NCBI RefSeq assembly: GCF_019645875.1
Contig: NZ_CP081000.1
Location: 5,082,417 to 5,146,416, forward strand
DNA from: Mycolicibacterium senegalense
Lineage (GTDB): Bacteria > Actinomycetota > Actinomycetes > Mycobacteriales > Mycobacteriaceae
Direction of reading: 5' to 3'
DNA: 64,000 nt
In this document: positions 16,127 through 25,037 of the stretch, piece after piece
Numbering within the stretch: the first letter of the stretch is position 1
Layout of the letters: each line of letters starts with the position of its first letter
Translations under genes and position numbers: made by a program
The notes under the pieces: generated by a model
The model's database searches: none
What the model was told of the DNA's origin: nothing
Seen by the model: the letters and a program-made list of their open reading frames with translations, nothing else

Positions 16127-16155
16127 TTGACTGCAACCAACAGGTACAGATAACT
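16127..16155 (+). promoter_or_regulatory. Probable desA1 promoter
   Basis: TTGACT at 16127-16132 is followed after 16-17 bases by GATAACT (16149-16155). The transcript would start near 16161 and carry a short leader with GGAGG before the desA1 ATG. In M. smegmatis desA1 is repressed by MadR; no site was assigned here by eye. Confidence 0.55.
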
Positions 16156-16188
16156 GAAGCGTCTCCGGACGCGAGAGGGTGGAGGCAT

Positions 16189-17190
16189 ATGTCGCAGGAA
16201 TACACAGACCTGCAGCTCCTGCACGAACTCGAGCCTGTCGTTGAAACCAGCATCAATCGCCACATGCGGATGCGCAAGGACTGGAACCCGCACGACTTCA
16301 TTCCGTGGTCGGACGGCAAGAACTACTACGCACTCGGCGGCCAGGATTGGGACCCCGAGCAGTCCAAGCTGTCCGAGGTCGCCAAGACCGCGATGGTGCA
16401 GAACCTGCTGACCGAAGACAACCTGCCCTCCTACCACCGCGAGATCGCGATGAACATGGGCATGGACGGCGCCTGGGGCCAGTGGGTCAACCGCTGGACC
16501 GCCGAGGAGAACCGCCACGGCATCGCCCTGCGCGACTACCTCGTCGTCACCCGCGCCGTCGACCCGGTCGAGCTGGAAGAGCTGCGCGTCGAGCAGGTCA
16601 CCCGCGGCTTCTCCCCCGGCCAGAACCAGCAGGGCGACCTGTTTGCCGAGAGCCTGTTCGACTCGGTGATGTACGTGTCGTTCCAGGAGCTCGCCACCCG
16701 CGTCAGCCACCGCAACACCGGCAAGGCTTGCGATGACCCGATCGCCGATCAGCTGCTGCAGCGCATCTCCGCCGACGAGAACCTGCACATGATCTTCTAC
16801 CGGGACGTTTCGGCGGCCGGCCTCGACATCGCCCCCAACCAGGGCATGGCCTCGCTGCACCGCGTGCTCGACAACTTCAAGATGCCCGGCTACACGGTTC
16901 CCGACTTCCGCCGCAAGGCCGTCGTCATCGCCGTCGGCGGTGTCTACGACCCGCGCATCCACCTGGACGACGTGGTGATGCCGGTTCTGCGCAAGTGGCG
17001 CATCTTCGAACGTGAGGACTTCACGGGTGAGGGCGCACGGCTGCGCGACGACCTCGGCCGCATCGTCGAGGAACTCGAGGACGCCTGCGACAAGTTCGAG
17101 GTCGCCAAGGAGCGCCGCCTGGAACGCGAGCGCAAGGTGGCCGAGAAGAAGGCGATGAAGAACCTGCTGGTGTCGTCCTCGTCTTCATGA
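16189..17190 (+). CDS. desA1: Acyl-ACP desaturase DesA1
   Basis: A 333-residue soluble di-iron acyl-ACP desaturase that introduces the double bond used in mycolic acid synthesis. The start ATG 16189 has GGTGGAGG upstream and gives the family start SQEYTDLQLLHELEP. Diiron ligands are visible in TEDNLPSYHREI, TAEENRHG and ADENLHMIFYRD. It closely matches DesA1 (Rv0824c) as recalled. It overlaps the dihydrouridine synthase gene by four bases (ATGA), as in other mycobacteria. Confidence 0.95.
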   Translation: MSQEYTDLQLLHELEPVVETSINRHMRMRKDWNPHDFIPWSDGKNYYALGGQDWDPEQSKLSEVAKTAMVQNLLTEDNLPSYHREIAMNMGMDGAWGQWVNRWTAEENRHGIALRDYLVVTRAVDPVELEELRVEQVTRGFSPGQNQQGDLFAESLFDSVMYVSFQELATRVSHRNTGKACDDPIADQLLQRISADENLHMIFYRDVSAAGLDIAPNQGMASLHRVLDNFKMPGYTVPDFRRKAVVIAVGGVYDPRIHLDDVVMPVLRKWRIFEREDFTGEGARLRDDLGRIVEELEDACDKFEVAKERRLERERKVAEKKAMKNLLVSSSSS

Positions 17191-18371
17191 CCCTGACCGC
17201 ATCGCCCCCGGAAACGGCAGCGTCGGCCCGATCCCAGCTGCGGATCGGGCCGTTCGCGTTGCCCAGTCCCGTCGTGCTCGCCCCCATGGCCGGGGTGACC
17301 AACGTGGCGTTCCGCACGCTGTGCCGCGAGCTCGAGATCGCCCGCGCCGGCACCGTCAGCGGCCTGTATGTCTGCGAGATGGTCACCGCCCGGGCCCTGG
17401 TCGAGCGCCATCCGGTCACCATGCACATGACCACCTTCGGCCCCGACGAGTCGCCGCGGTCGCTGCAGCTCTACACGGTGGACCCCCAGACCACGTATCT
17501 GGCCGCCAAGATGATCGCCGACGAAGGCATGGCCGACCACATCGACATGAACTTCGGCTGCCCGGTCCCGAAGGTCACCAAGCGTGGCGGCGGATCGGCA
17601 CTGCCCTATAAGCGGCGGTTGTTCGGGCAGATCGTGGCCGCTGCCGTGCGAGGTGTCGAGGGCACGGACATTCCGGTGACGGTGAAGTTCCGGATCGGCA
17701 TCGACGACGCGCACCACACGCACCTGGACGCCGGGCGGATCGCCGCCGAGGAAGGCGCGGCAGCCGTGGCGCTGCACGCCCGCACCGCCGCGCAACGCTA
17801 CTCGGGCACGGCCGACTGGGATCAGATCGCGGCGCTCAAAGCCCATGTCACCAGCATTCCGGTGCTCGGCAACGGCGACATCTTCGAGGCCGAGGACGCG
17901 CTGGCGATGATGGCCGCGACAGGATGCGACGGCGTGGTGATCGGCCGCGGCTGCCTGGGCCGGCCATGGCTGTTCGCCGAGCTGTCCGCCGCCTTCACCG
18001 GCCGGCCGGCCGCCACCCCGCCGAACCTGGGCGAGGTGGCCGACATCGTGCGCCGCCACGGCGAGCTGCTCAGCGAGCACTTCGGCGAGGACAAGGGCAT
18101 GCGCGACATCCGCAAGCACGTCGCCTGGTATCTGCACGGGTTCCCGGCCGGCGCCGAGCTGCGCCGCGGGCTGGCCTTGGTCAAGACCCGCGCCGAACTC
18201 GACGAGCTGCTCTCCCAGCTGGACGGCGACGCCCCGTTCCCGCCCGCGGCGACCGGTCCGCGCGGACGGCAGGGGTCGGCCGCCTCCGTATCGCTGCCCG
18301 AGGGATGGCTCGACGATCCCGACGACTGCGCGGTCCCGGCCGGGGCCGATGTGATGCATTCCGGAGGCTGA
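17187..18371 (+). CDS. dus: tRNA-dihydrouridine synthase (Dus)
   Basis: A 394-residue FMN enzyme that reduces uridines in the tRNA D-loop. The TIM-barrel starts with VVLAPMAGVTNVAFR, the catalytic cysteine is in MNFGCPVPKVTKRGGGSAL, and FMN-binding motifs VKFRIG, LHARTA and GNGDI are present. The C-terminal helical RNA-binding domain is followed by about 50 low-complexity residues. The start overlaps the desA1 stop. It corresponds to Rv0823c. Confidence 0.94.
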   Translation: MTLTASPPETAASARSQLRIGPFALPSPVVLAPMAGVTNVAFRTLCRELEIARAGTVSGLYVCEMVTARALVERHPVTMHMTTFGPDESPRSLQLYTVDPQTTYLAAKMIADEGMADHIDMNFGCPVPKVTKRGGGSALPYKRRLFGQIVAAAVRGVEGTDIPVTVKFRIGIDDAHHTHLDAGRIAAEEGAAAVALHARTAAQRYSGTADWDQIAALKAHVTSIPVLGNGDIFEAEDALAMMAATGCDGVVIGRGCLGRPWLFAELSAAFTGRPAATPPNLGEVADIVRRHGELLSEHFGEDKGMRDIRKHVAWYLHGFPAGAELRRGLALVKTRAELDELLSQLDGDAPFPPAATGPRGRQGSAASVSLPEGWLDDPDDCAVPAGADVMHSGG

Positions 18372-18608
18372 CCTGCGCTCGCGCCGAGATGACATCGAGA
18401 CAGCTCTGTCACCTGGTTGGGTCTAGCTCAGTCTCAGGATGCGTCAGTACGATGAAAACCCTGTCGCGGCCGGCTCAGGTAGCCAGCCCGGCACTGTGCT
18501 GCTAGAAGAGATGAGGAGAAAAACCTCAGCAGCACCCAGATCACACCGCGGGAACGATGCGCACCGACGCGCACGCGCGAGTTCGAAGAGTCGGAGGCCG
18601 GTAAGGAC
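18372..18608. promoter_or_regulatory. LCP gene leader with 5'-UTR hairpin
   Basis: A 237-base gap with no gene. It contains GTGCTGCT (18496-18503) and AGCAGCAC (18528-18535), a perfect 8-bp inverted repeat, with an inner TGAGG/CCTCA pair. The last bases before the ATG carry GGAGGCCGGTAAGG. A promoter must lie upstream of the hairpin. It could be an attenuator or a transcript-stability element. Confidence 0.4.
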
Positions 18609-20990
18609 ATGAGTGACGCTGATAACGCCACTCCCGGCCGTCGCCACCGCTCGCCGGAGCAACCGTCGGACAACCAATGGATTACCCGATCCCGCCAGCC
18701 TTTGCCAGGCGCCGCGCCGTGGGAACGTCAAGATGCCGGACTACCCGACGATTTACCCCTCGATGAACCCACCGGAAGCCACGCCGACGGAGTAACTGTC
18801 GCGGATCTGATCGCCAAGGTCGCCGGAACCGGCTTCACACCGACCCGCCACCGACTCGAACCGGACGAGGCATACGAGGCCTACGAGCCGGAGCCAGAAC
18901 TCGACGCGGCACCAGAACCAGAACCCGCGTACTTCCAGGAGCCCGAGCCAGAACCAGAACCCGCGTACTTCTGGGAACCGGAACTCGAGCCGGAGCCGGA
19001 ATTCGAGCCGGAGACCGCACCAGAGTTCGAGACCGAGGCCGAGGTCGAGGTCGAGACAGAAGCCGAGTCCGAGCCGGACTACGCACCGGCCTACGCCCGT
19101 CCGCAGGTACCCGATCCGACCGACGTGATCGCCGCGGTACGAATCGACCCGGAGGCCGAAGAACCCCACGACGGGGCCGAGGATTTCCCGGCGCAGTTCG
19201 ACGAGCCGCTCGAGGACCCGTCGGACCTGCAGATCGAAACCGAAAACGCCAACACCGACGTCCTGCCGGCGTTGGCCGTCTACGACTACGAAGCGCCCCA
19301 GCAGCGCCCCACGTGGCGTGTTCGCCCGACACCGCCGGACGAACACGATCCCGACGAAACCACCGTGCTCGAGGCAGTGCGGGTACCGATCAATCGCCGG
19401 GTGATGCTGGCCGGGCGGGCCGCCGCCGCCATGCTCGCGGTGCTCACCCTGGTGCTCACCGGTGGGGCCTGGCAGTGGCAGTCCTCCAAGAACGACAGCC
19501 TCAACAAGGTTGCCGCGCTCGATCTCAACTCGCGCGACATCGTCGACCCGAACGCCCAGTTCGGCGATGAGAACTTCCTGATCATCGGAACCGACAGCCG
19601 CTTCGGCGAAAACGGGGGCATGGGTGCCGGCGGCACCGAGGATGCCGGCGGCGCGCGATCGGACACGATCATGCTGGTGAACATCCCGGCCAACCGGGAA
19701 CGGGTGGTCGCCGTGTCGTTCCCGCGTGACCTCTCGATCGAACCGATGAAGTGCGAGCCGTGGAATCCGGAAACGGCGACCTACGGTCCGCTGTACGACG
19801 AGGAGACCGAGACCTACGGTCCCGACGAGGTCTACACCGAGACCAAGCTGAACTCGGCCTTCGCCTTCGGCGGGCCGAAGTGCCTGGTGAAGGTGATCCA
19901 GAAACTGTCCGGGTTGTCCATCAACCGCTTCATGGCCGTCGACTTCTCCGGTTTCTCCAAGATGGTCGACGCGCTGGGCGGGGTCGAAGTGTGCAGCACC
20001 ACCCCGCTCGAGGACTACGAACTCGGCACCGTCCTGCCCAACGCCGGACGGCAGATGGTCGACGGGCACACCGCCCTGAACTATGTGCGAGCCCGGCAGG
20101 TGACCACCGAGTACAACGGCGACTACGGCCGCATCAAACGTCAGCAGCTGTTCTTGTCCTCACTGCTGCGAGCGCTGATCTCCCGCGACACTTTCTTCTC
20201 GCTGAACAAGCTGAACAACGTGGTCAACATGTTCATCAGCGACAGCTTCGTCGACAACATCAGGACCAAGGACCTCGTTGACCTCGGCCAGTCCGTGCAG
20301 GGCGTGAACGCCGGCCGGATCACCTTCGTCACCGTGCCGACCGTCGGTTACGCCGACGAGTACGGCAACGAAGTTCCGCGTACCGAGGACATGCGGGCAC
20401 TGTTCGACGCGATCATCAACGACGATCCGTTGCCCGGGGAGAAGAACCCGGACAACACCCCGGTGCCCGGCACCCCGGAATCGGCCACGTCGTCGGTGCA
20501 GGCGGCTGCCCCGTCGTCGACGCCCCAGTCGACCGCCCCGGCGCCCGCGCCGGAGGCGACGGACAGCGGCGAGATGGTCAACGCCGTCACCACCGATCCG
20601 CAGCAGGTCACGGTGCAGGTGTCGAACTCCACAGGCCAGAGCGGCCTGGCCTCGACTGCGGCCACCGAGCTGCAGGAACACGGCTTCAACGTCAACACCC
20701 CCGACGACTACCCGAGCACGCTGCCGGCGACCACGGTGTTCTTCTCCCCCGGTAACGAGGAGGCGGCCGCGACGGTGGCCAGTTCCTTCGCCAACCCCAC
20801 CATCGAGCGGGTGTCGGGCATGGGCGACGTGGTGCAGGTGGTGCTGGGCTCCGATTTCAACACCGTCAACGCCCCGACCCCGAGCGGGTCGGAGGTGCAG
20901 GTACATGTGCTGAAGGGCACCAGCAGCAGCCCGACCCATCTTCCCGAGGATCTGACCGTAACCAACGCGGCCGATACCACCTGCGAATAG
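18609..20990 (+). CDS. LytR-CpsA-Psr (LCP) family cell-wall ligase
   Basis: A 793-residue LCP protein that attaches polymers such as arabinogalactan to peptidoglycan. Residues 1-260 are cytoplasmic, extremely acidic and Pro-rich with PEPEPAYF-type repeats. One membrane helix follows at about 265-288. The LCP catalytic domain runs from about residue 320 (NFLIIGTDSR, SDTIMLVNI, SFPRDL, LNYVRAR). A LytR_C domain begins near 665 (VTVQVSNSTG). It corresponds to Rv0822c; the acidic N-terminus is unusually long. ATG 18609 follows GGTAAGGAC. Confidence 0.93.
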   Translation: MSDADNATPGRRHRSPEQPSDNQWITRSRQPLPGAAPWERQDAGLPDDLPLDEPTGSHADGVTVADLIAKVAGTGFTPTRHRLEPDEAYEAYEPEPELDAAPEPEPAYFQEPEPEPEPAYFWEPELEPEPEFEPETAPEFETEAEVEVETEAESEPDYAPAYARPQVPDPTDVIAAVRIDPEAEEPHDGAEDFPAQFDEPLEDPSDLQIETENANTDVLPALAVYDYEAPQQRPTWRVRPTPPDEHDPDETTVLEAVRVPINRRVMLAGRAAAAMLAVLTLVLTGGAWQWQSSKNDSLNKVAALDLNSRDIVDPNAQFGDENFLIIGTDSRFGENGGMGAGGTEDAGGARSDTIMLVNIPANRERVVAVSFPRDLSIEPMKCEPWNPETATYGPLYDEETETYGPDEVYTETKLNSAFAFGGPKCLVKVIQKLSGLSINRFMAVDFSGFSKMVDALGGVEVCSTTPLEDYELGTVLPNAGRQMVDGHTALNYVRARQVTTEYNGDYGRIKRQQLFLSSLLRALISRDTFFSLNKLNNVVNMFISDSFVDNIRTKDLVDLGQSVQGVNAGRITFVTVPTVGYADEYGNEVPRTEDMRALFDAIINDDPLPGEKNPDNTPVPGTPESATSSVQAAAPSSTPQSTAPAPAPEATDSGEMVNAVTTDPQQVTVQVSNSTGQSGLASTAATELQEHGFNVNTPDDYPSTLPATTVFFSPGNEEAAATVASSFANPTIERVSGMGDVVQVVLGSDFNTVNAPTPSGSEVQVHVLKGTSSSPTHLPEDLTVTNAADTTCE
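18912..18971 (+). repeat. Direct repeat coding Pro-Glu-Pro-Ala-Tyr-Phe
   Basis: Two identical 24-base units (18912-18935 and 18948-18971) are spaced with a 36-base period inside the acidic region of the LCP gene. They encode PEPEPAYF twice. Further degenerate PEPE units flank them. Copy number could vary between strains by slippage. Confidence 0.8.
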
Positions 20991-21075
20991 GCCCCGGCAC
21001 CCGGGAGGACGGCATTCACCGTTCGTTCATCGTTGCATCGTGACTACAGGCCTGCTGACCGCATAATCTTGCAGC

Positions 21076-21744
21076 ATGCGTACCCAATACCACGAGCAGT
21101 TACATTCCCTCACGGACCAACTCGGGCAGATGTGCGAGTTGGCGGGTAACGCAATGGAGCTGGCCACCCAGGCGCTCTTGCAGGCCGATCTCGCGCTCGC
21201 CGAGCAGGTGATCAGCGACCACGACAAGATGACGGTGCTCAGCACGCAGGCCGAGGAGTCCGCGTTCGTGCTGCTCGCGCTGCAAGCGCCCGTTGCCGGC
21301 GACCTGCGGTCGGTGGTTGGCTCGATCCAGATCGTCGCCGATGTCGACCGGATGGGTGCCCTGGCGCTGCACGTCGCCAAGATCGCGCGACGACGCCACC
21401 CCCAGCATGTGCTGCCGGAAGAAGTGAACGGCTACTTCGCCGAAATGGGTCGCGTGGCAGTCGAATTGGGGCACGCCGCACGCGAGGTGCTACTCACCCG
21501 GGATCCGGAGAAGGCCGCCCGGATCCAGGAGGAAGACGACGCGATGGACGATTTGCATCGTCACCTGTTCTCGGTGCTGATGGACCGGGAATGGAAGCAC
21601 GGCGTCACCGCTGCCGTCGATGTGACGTTGCTGAGCCGGTTCTACGAGCGCTTCGCCGACCACGCCGTCGAGGTGGCGCGGCGGGTCATCTTCCAGGTCA
21701 CCGGCGCCTACCCGGACGGGGATTCGGCTTCCTTGAGCCAGTGA
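21076..21744 (+). CDS. phoU: Phosphate transport regulator PhoU (PhoY2-like)
   Basis: A 222-residue all-helical protein with two PhoU repeats: the first starts MRTQYHEQLHSLTDQLGQM and has VISDHDKM, the second has RDPEKAARIQEEDDAMDDLHR. Metal-binding acidic clusters (E/D-xxx-D) are visible in both. It links the Pst transporter to SenX3-RegX3 signalling. ATG 21076 has CATAATCT 6-8 bases upstream, fitting a leaderless start. It corresponds to Rv0821c (PhoY2), near pst genes as expected. Confidence 0.94.
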   Translation: MRTQYHEQLHSLTDQLGQMCELAGNAMELATQALLQADLALAEQVISDHDKMTVLSTQAEESAFVLLALQAPVAGDLRSVVGSIQIVADVDRMGALALHVAKIARRRHPQHVLPEEVNGYFAEMGRVAVELGHAAREVLLTRDPEKAARIQEEDDAMDDLHRHLFSVLMDREWKHGVTAAVDVTLLSRFYERFADHAVEVARRVIFQVTGAYPDGDSASLSQ

Positions 21745-21745
21745 C

Positions 21746-22264
21746 TCAGGGCTGGTCGGCCGGCGGCACCAGCCGGACGCCGTCTTTGTGCGCGCCGGCC
21801 AGGTCACCGAGCACCTTGACCAGCACCTGCAGGTCAGCCCCGCTGTAACGCAGCAGGAAATCGCGCGTTCCGCGGTCCATCTCCTCGTGCAGTTCGCGAT
21901 GCACGTCGGCGACGAGCCGACCGTCCGCGGTCAGGCCGAGCTCGATCTCCTTGCGGTTGCCCGGTACCGGCGTGCGAACCACCAGGCCGGCCTCGACCAG
22001 CCGCTGGACGTGCTTGGACACCGTGCCCTTGAGCCTGCCCGCGCGCGCCGCCAGCCCGACCACGCTGACCGGACCTTCGGCGATCTCGGCCAGCAGGTGC
22101 AGCGACGATGTCGGTAGTGATCGCATGGGCGTCTGCAACCGGGCAGGGATGCGGGCCGCCATGAAGTCGCGTTCCGCGTCGCCCTCCCCGTCATTCCCGA
22201 GCCGGTCCCCCACCGTGGCCAACAGCCCGGAGATGGCCTCGATCAGCTCAAGTTTGGTTTTCAC
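21746..22264 (-). CDS. MarR family transcriptional regulator
   Basis: A 172-residue MarR protein. GTG 22264 gives a natural start (VKTKLELIEAISGLLATVGD); the open frame further upstream runs through the operator repeats and is unlikely to be coding. The winged helix is clear: SLHLLAEIAEGPVSVVGLA, LKGTVSKHVQRLVEAGLV, NRKEIELGLTADG. It is divergent from an oxidoreductase gene across a 80-base region full of GAAACMATATT repeats, its likely binding sites. It is convergent with phoU. Confidence 0.88.
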   Translation of the reverse strand: MKTKLELIEAISGLLATVGDRLGNDGEGDAERDFMAARIPARLQTPMRSLPTSSLHLLAEIAEGPVSVVGLAARAGRLKGTVSKHVQRLVEAGLVVRTPVPGNRKEIELGLTADGRLVADVHRELHEEMDRGTRDFLLRYSGADLQVLVKVLGDLAGAHKDGVRLVPPADQP

Positions 22265-22327
22265 GGAAACAATATTGCCACTCGGCACCGTCGACAGATA
22301 TTGTTTCCACAGAAACCATATTGATGG
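22265..22327. promoter_or_regulatory. MarR operator cluster
   Basis: GGAAACAATAT (22265-22275) and ATATTGTTTCC (22298-22308) form a perfect 11-bp inverted repeat with a 22-base spacer. A third copy, GAAACCATATTG (22312-22323), follows in direct orientation. GTTTC/GAAAC (22303-22316) and CCAT/ATGG (22316-22327) form smaller dyads. The cluster fills the divergent promoter region and should bind the MarR protein at two or more sites. Confidence 0.75.
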
Positions 22328-22344
22328 AAACCAAAGGAGTCGAC

Positions 22345-23319
22345 ATGAAGGCCGCACTGGTCACCGAATGGGGCCGCGTCCCCGCCTACACCGACGTGCC
22401 CACGCCACAGCCACACGAAGGCGCACAGGTAGCCACCGTCGAAGCATCGGCCCTGACCAACCTCACCCGGGCACTGGTATCAGGGAAGCACTACGCCAGC
22501 AAGGAAATCGCGCTGCCGGCCATCCCCGGGGTCGACGGAGTGGCACGGCTCGCCGACGGCCGCCGGATCTATACCGGCGCCCTCGGTTACTCGGGCATGA
22601 TGGCGGAGCAGGCCGTGGTCGATCCTCGCGGCGCCGTCGAAATCCCCGAGCACGTCGACTCGGTGACCGCCGCCGCCCTGCCCAACCCGGGCATCTCGGC
22701 GTGGACGGCCCTGTCACACGCCGCGGCGGTCAAGCCCGGCGATCATGTGCTGGTCTTGGGCGCCACCGGCGTAACCGGTTCCATGGCAGTGCAATTGGCC
22801 GGTGCCATGTTCGGCGCCGATACGGTGGTGGCCGCCGGGCGCAACCCGGAACGACTGGAGTGGCTACGGTCGGCCGGCGCCCACGACACGATCGCCCTCG
22901 GCGAGCAGGATCTCAGTGCGCGGGTCGCCGAGATGCACGCCCGCAGACCGTTCGACGCGGTGCTCGACTACCTGTGGGGCGACCCGGCCGCCGAGGTGCT
23001 CACCGCCCTGGCCGCCAGTCATCCGGCCGCGCACTACCACCCGACCCGATTCGTGCAGATCGGGTCGATGACCGGGCCGACGCTGACGCTGGACGCAGCA
23101 GTGTTGCGCAGCACCGGGATCACGCTGTGCGGGGTCGGTATCGGCAGCGTGCCGCACGAGGTACTGGGCCGTGCCCGCACCGAGGCATTACCGAAGCTGT
23201 TCGATATGGCCGCTGCCGGCCAACTCGAATTGCGCACTCAGCCAAGGGCATTGGCCGATGTCGCCGAGGTATGGGCCGGCGGCGAGCCGTCAGGCACCCG
23301 CGTGGTGCTCACTCCCTAG
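22345..23319 (+). CDS. Zinc-independent medium-chain oxidoreductase (quinone reductase-like)
   Basis: A 324-residue MDR-family NADPH oxidoreductase. The GroES-like N-terminal domain is followed by a Rossmann fold with VLVLGATGVTGSMAVQLA and the NADPH 2'-phosphate-binding region AAGRNPERL. The structural-zinc cysteines are absent, as in quinone reductase-like members. ATG 22345 has AAAGGAG six bases upstream; the ATG at 22324 lies inside the operator. Divergence from the MarR gene suggests induction by a small toxic or electrophilic ligand. Confidence 0.85.
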   Translation: MKAALVTEWGRVPAYTDVPTPQPHEGAQVATVEASALTNLTRALVSGKHYASKEIALPAIPGVDGVARLADGRRIYTGALGYSGMMAEQAVVDPRGAVEIPEHVDSVTAAALPNPGISAWTALSHAAAVKPGDHVLVLGATGVTGSMAVQLAGAMFGADTVVAAGRNPERLEWLRSAGAHDTIALGEQDLSARVAEMHARRPFDAVLDYLWGDPAAEVLTALAASHPAAHYHPTRFVQIGSMTGPTLTLDAAVLRSTGITLCGVGIGSVPHEVLGRARTEALPKLFDMAAAGQLELRTQPRALADVAEVWAGGEPSGTRVVLTP

Positions 23320-23336
23320 CGCGAGCGGGAGAGAAC

Positions 23337-24113
23337 TCAGCCGAAGCGACCGGAGATGTAGTCCTCGGTCGCCTTCTGGGTGGGGTTGGAGAAGATCTTC
23401 TCGGTGTCGTCGATCTCGATCAGCTTGCCGGGCTTGCCGGTGGCTTCGAGATTGAAGAACGCCGTCTGATCGCTCACCCGGGCAGCCTGCTGCATGTTGT
23501 GCGTGACGATGACGATCGTGAAATCCTGCTTGAGCGTGGAGATCAGATCTTCGATGGCCAGCGTCGAGATCGGGTCGAGCGCCGAGCAGGGCTCGTCCAT
23601 CAACAACACGTCGGGCTGGACCGCGATGGCGCGGGCGATGCACAACCGCTGCTGCTGACCACCTGACAGGCCGCCGCCGGGCTTGTCCAGCCGGTCCTTG
23701 ACCTCGTTCCACAGGTTGGCGCCGCGCAGCGACCGCTCGGCGACCTCGTCGAGAGTCTTCTTGTTGCGCACGCCCTGCAACTTCAGCCCGGCCACCACGT
23801 TGTCGCGAATCGACATGGTGGGGAAAGGATTCGGACGCTGGAACACCATGCCGATGGTCTTGCGCACGCCCACCGGGTCCACCCCGGCGCCGTAGATGTC
23901 CTCACCGTCGAGCAGCACCGAGCCCTCGACGCGGGCCCCGGGAATCACCTCGTGCATGCGGTTGAGCGTGCGCAGCACGGTCGACTTACCGCAGCCCGAC
24001 GGGCCGATGAATGCCATCACGCTGCGCGGCTGCACCGACAGCGATACGTCGGAGACGGCGTGGAACGCACCGTAATAGATGTTGACGTCCTTGAGATCCA
24101 GCCGCTTGGCCAT
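23337..24113 (-). CDS. pstB: Phosphate ABC transporter ATPase PstB
   Basis: A 258-residue ABC ATPase that powers phosphate uptake. Walker A is GPSGCGKST near residue 34, the signature is LSGGQQQRL, and Walker B is VLLMDEPCSALD. The start MAKRLDLKDVNIYYG is typical of PstB. It lies nine bases after pstA and is the last gene of pstSCAB. It is equivalent to PhoT (Rv0820) by position. Confidence 0.96.
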   Translation of the reverse strand: MAKRLDLKDVNIYYGAFHAVSDVSLSVQPRSVMAFIGPSGCGKSTVLRTLNRMHEVIPGARVEGSVLLDGEDIYGAGVDPVGVRKTIGMVFQRPNPFPTMSIRDNVVAGLKLQGVRNKKTLDEVAERSLRGANLWNEVKDRLDKPGGGLSGGQQQRLCIARAIAVQPDVLLMDEPCSALDPISTLAIEDLISTLKQDFTIVIVTHNMQQAARVSDQTAFFNLEATGKPGKLIEIDDTEKIFSNPTQKATEDYISGRFG

Positions 24114-24122
24114 GGATAGCTC

Positions 24123-25037
24123 CTACACCTTCTTGGGGGAAAAGAATTTGGCGACCGCCCGCGCTCCCACGTTGAGCAGGGCGATCAGCAGGATCAGCGT
24201 CAGGGCGGCACCCCAGAGCCGGTCGGTGGGCACCGGGTTGGCTCCTGCCCCCGCTGAGATCTGGTCGTACATCATGCCCGGCAGAGAACCCATGAACCCG
24301 CCGAACATGTCGAAGTTCATCGCCTGCGCGTAACCGACGAGAATGAGCAACGGCGCAGTCTCACCCATGACGCGCGCCAGCGCCAGCATGACGCCGGTGA
24401 CGATGCCCGACAACGCCGTCGGGATCACGATGCGGATGATGGTCTTCCATTTCGGTACGCCCAGTGCGTAACTCGCTTCACGCAGATCCATCGGCACGAT
24501 GCGCAGCATCTCCTCGGTGGCACGCACGATCACCGGAATCATCAACAGCACCAGCGACAACGACACCGCGAAGCCCGACCGGCCGAACCCGAGCGTGGCC
24601 ACCCACAGCGCGTAGATGAACAGTGCCGCGACGATCGAGGGCACACCGGTGAGGATGTCCACCATGAACGTGGTGACCTTGCCCAGCCGCGTCCCGCCGC
24701 CGTACTCCACCAGGTACACGCCCACCATCACGCCGATCGGAATGGAGATCAGCGAGCACACGATGCCCTGCAGCAGGGTGCCGACGATCGCGTGATACGC
24801 ACCGCCGCCGGCGGTGAACGTCGTCATCCCGGCCTGCGAGTTGGTGAACCACGTGGCTGAGGTCAATGCGCCCCAGCCCCGGACGATCACCGAATACAAC
24901 ACCCACGCCAGCGGGACCAGGGCGACCAGCAACGACAAGGTCACCAGCACCGTGGCGACGTGGTTGGTCAGCTTGCGGCGCAGGCTGACACCCTGGAACG
25001 CGGGCGCCTTGACCGGCCGCTCAAGAGTCGAAGTCAT
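24123..25037 (-). CDS. pstA: Phosphate ABC transporter permease PstA
   Basis: A 304-residue membrane protein with six predicted helices and a BPD-transporter loop (EASYALGVPKWKTIIRIVIPTA). ATG 25037 overlaps the pstC stop by four bases (ATGA), deciding the start; AAAGGGAC lies just upstream. It forms the channel with PstC. Confidence 0.95.
   Translation of the reverse strand: MTSTLERPVKAPAFQGVSLRRKLTNHVATVLVTLSLLVALVPLAWVLYSVIVRGWGALTSATWFTNSQAGMTTFTAGGGAYHAIVGTLLQGIVCSLISIPIGVMVGVYLVEYGGGTRLGKVTTFMVDILTGVPSIVAALFIYALWVATLGFGRSGFAVSLSLVLLMIPVIVRATEEMLRIVPMDLREASYALGVPKWKTIIRIVIPTALSGIVTGVMLALARVMGETAPLLILVGYAQAMNFDMFGGFMGSLPGMMYDQISAGAGANPVPTDRLWGAALTLILLIALLNVGARAVAKFFSPKKV

Noticed and set aside
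15964..16188. 75-residue N-terminal extension of DesA1
   Set aside because: Family members start at SQEYTDLQ-type sequence, and the extension covers the predicted promoter and GGAGG site.
18753..20069. Long minus-strand ORF opposite the LCP gene
   Set aside because: It is antisense to a clear LCP gene; high GC produces long spurious frames.
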